DNA of 16,072 bases from Holophagales bacterium UBA5704 (GTDB lineage: Bacteria; Acidobacteriota; Thermoanaerobaculia; Multivoradales; UBA5704), in assembly GCA_002420005.1 (NCBI GenBank), contig DIHE01000203.1, forward strand, positions 21,604 through 37,675. Reading direction: 5' to 3'. Each line of letters starts with the position of its first letter. Position 1 is the first letter of the stretch. Positions 15,020 through 16,072 of the stretch are shown here, piece after piece. The notes beneath the pieces were generated by a model. The model worked only from the letters and a program-made list of their open reading frames with translations, was not told the origin of the DNA and did not search any database. The position numbers and the translations under genes are program-made.

Positions 15020-15673
15020 CTAGACGCGCCCCGGCTGCAGGGGCGGGATGGCCAGCACCTGGCCGGGGGCCACCCGGCGCGGATTGTGGATGCCGTTGAG
15101 CTCGGCGATCGGCCGCCAGAGAGCGGGATCGTTGTATTCCTCGGCGGCGATGCTCGAAAGGGTTTCGCCGCGCTGCACGATGCGGGTCTTGGCCACGTCC
15201 GGCGAGCTCTTCTTCACCTCGCGCGCCTCTTCCTCCGCCGACCGCCACTGCTTGAACGTGCAGCCCAGGGTGGCGCGCACCGGCGTGCCGTTCGGCAGGA
15301 ACAGGGTGAAGCGCTGGTTGAGGCTCTCCAGCACCCACTGGATACCCCCGAAATCGTTGGTGCCCCAGGCGAGCAGGCACCGCGGCGGCCGGTGCAGCTC
15401 ACCTTCCACGGTGATCAGCGCCGCCACCTCCCGCGTCTGGTTGCGCACGTCCTGCCGCTTCTCATAGCTGTCGAAAAACAGGTCGAGAGTGAGCGTGTAG
15501 GGGTCGGAGTAGGTGAACTGCGACTCCGCCGCGTCGCGCTCCGCGGTGGGCAACGCGGCCCAATAGGCGTTTTTGTCGAGAACGAACTGGGCCGGATTGA
15601 ACAGTACGGAGACCTCGCGGTCGTATTTTCCCGGCCGGGTCTCGACGAAGATCTTGAGCTTTTCTAGGGCCAT
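15020..15673 (-). CDS. LysM-containing tube/baseplate connector (Afp7/Pvc7-like)
   Basis: A 217-residue protein which in Afp/PVC-type particles links the tube base to the hub (comparable to T4 gp53/gp54 or P2 gpX and gpU neighbours). Residues 1-140 form the CIS_tube-type N-terminal region (KLKIFVETRPGKYDREVSVL, FNPAQFVLDKNAYWAALPTA, TLTLDLFFDSYEKRQDVRNQ, PPRCLLAWGTNDFGGIQWVL, NQRFTLFLPNGTPVRATL). Residues 163-211 form a LysM domain (TRIVQRGETLSSIAAEEYND, WRPIAELNGIHNPRRVAPGQ, VLAIPPL). LysM here is structural rather than a sign of wall hydrolysis. GGAGGA lies five bases before ATG 15673, inside the end of the upstream gene, overlapping it by 10 bases. Confidence 0.93.
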   Translation of the reverse strand: MALEKLKIFVETRPGKYDREVSVLFNPAQFVLDKNAYWAALPTAERDAAESQFTYSDPYTLTLDLFFDSYEKRQDVRNQTREVAALITVEGELHRPPRCLLAWGTNDFGGIQWVLESLNQRFTLFLPNGTPVRATLGCTFKQWRSAEEEAREVKKSSPDVAKTRIVQRGETLSSIAAEEYNDPALWRPIAELNGIHNPRRVAPGQVLAIPPLQPGRV

Positions 15674-16072
15674 CGCCGTCCTCCAAGGCGCTCGTTCTCC
15701 ACGGTCAACGACCGGGAAAGCCGCCGCATCACCTGTTCCACGACGTCATCGACCGAAAGTCCCGCGGCCATCGTTGCCGAGCCGCCGGCCGCTGCGGGAA
15801 CGGAGGCTCCAGTAGCCGGAGGAGGGCTCACCGCCGGAAAGGCCGGAGAGGCCATCACGGTTTCGCCGGCCGCCACCTGGCGCCGGACGTCGCCGGCCGC
15901 GCCCGAGCCGGACTCGGCCGGAGCGGGTTGGACGGTGCGGGCGAGCGGCAGGGCCTGCCCGGCGGCTTCGGGGGGCGCCCTCTGCAGGAGGGGCAGGGCG
16001 GGGGCCGGGGAGGACCCGGTGGCCGCCGCGGCCATGGGCCTCACCCCCTGGCCCCCTCTCCCCCCGCTCTCC
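15664..16072 (-). CDS. Pro/Ala-rich protein with C-terminal amphipathic helix (probably 5'-partial), upstream of the LysM gene
   Basis: The frame is open to the window edge. Possible starts inside the window are GTG 16044 and ATG 16035, but neither has a clear ribosome-binding site, so the true start may lie beyond. Most of the protein is low-complexity Ala, Pro, Gly and Ser (for example SPAPALPLLQRAPPEAAGQA, SPPPATGASVPAAAGGSATM), probably disordered. The last 31 residues form a different, conserved-looking helix: LSVDDVVEQVMRRLSRSLTV then ENERLGGRRWP. A short C-terminal helix of this V-x-R-x-L-x-R-x-L-x-x-E-x-E-R kind next to the LysM gene fits a small adaptor that docks to the tube or baseplate, but I cannot name the family. 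It overlaps the LysM gene by 10 bases. Function is inferred from position only. Confidence 0.7.
   Translation of the reverse strand, partial: ESGGRGGQGVRPMAAAATGSSPAPALPLLQRAPPEAAGQALPLARTVQPAPAESGSGAAGDVRRQVAAGETVMASPAFPAVSPPPATGASVPAAAGGSATMAAGLSVDDVVEQVMRRLSRSLTVENERLGGRRWP

Noticed and set aside
15170..15190. LysM domain as evidence of a cell-wall hydrolase
   Set aside because: No catalytic domain is attached. The N-terminal 140 residues match the Afp7-type connector, where LysM is a structural part.
5146..16072. Type VI secretion system or complete prophage
   Set aside because: The window has no TssJ/K/L/M, ClpV, Hcp, head, portal, terminase, integrase or lysis gene, and the fibre plus LysM and J-paralogue set fits an extracellular injection particle better. 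The sequence beyond 16072 could still change this.

Overview
The window is GC-rich throughout (most 60-base rows are well above 60% G+C), with tightly packed genes, frequent start/stop overlaps and good Shine-Dalgarno sequences. It looks like a chromosomal piece of a GC-rich Gram-negative-type bacterium. Acidobacteriota or a similar phylum would fit, but the sequence does not decide the taxon. No rRNA, tRNA, IS element, integrase or CRISPR array is visible.

Left part (1-5128) is mostly housekeeping. It starts with the 5' portion of thiC (thiamine pyrimidine synthesis) on the minus strand, preceded by a textbook TPP riboswitch and a recognisable promoter. Next, also on the minus strand, is a 76-residue secreted cysteine-rich peptide gene with no family I recognise. 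Divergent from it on the plus strand are trxB (thioredoxin reductase), an AAA+ ATPase of the MoxR/Mg-chelatase-I type that overlaps trxB by one base, and a VWA (MIDAS) protein. The last two form the usual ATPase/VWA partner pair.

Right part (5146-16072, minus strand) is one long operon entering from beyond the right edge. In transcription order it encodes: a Pro/Ala-rich protein with a C-terminal amphipathic helix (partial); a LysM tube/baseplate connector (Afp7-like); a gp27/late-control-D-like hub; a gp5/gpV-like OB-fold spike; a PAAR tip; a gp25/gpW baseplate protein; a giant baseplate-J protein (1079 aa); a second, shorter baseplate-J protein (423 aa); a tail-protein-I homologue; a long tail-fibre-like protein; and an Ig-like (Big_1-type) protein. 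This is the baseplate, spike and fibre half of a contractile injection system, most likely an extracellular one (eCIS: Afp/PVC/MAC-like). Sheath, tube, cap, tape measure and AAA+ ATPase would lie beyond base 16072 and are not seen. No capsid, portal, terminase, holin, endolysin or T6SS membrane-complex gene is present. The fibre and Ig-like genes end the operon and converge on the VWA gene with only 17 bases between, where a perfect hairpin could end transcription from both sides.

The most distinctive points are: the split gp27 + gp5 spike; two paralogous baseplate-J proteins with internal duplications; repeat modules in the tail-I and fibre proteins; a fibre C-terminus of clearly lower G+C, suggesting exchange of the receptor-binding tip; the symmetric CX3CX3C...CX3CX3C secreted peptide; and a hairpin that hides the trxB ribosome-binding site.
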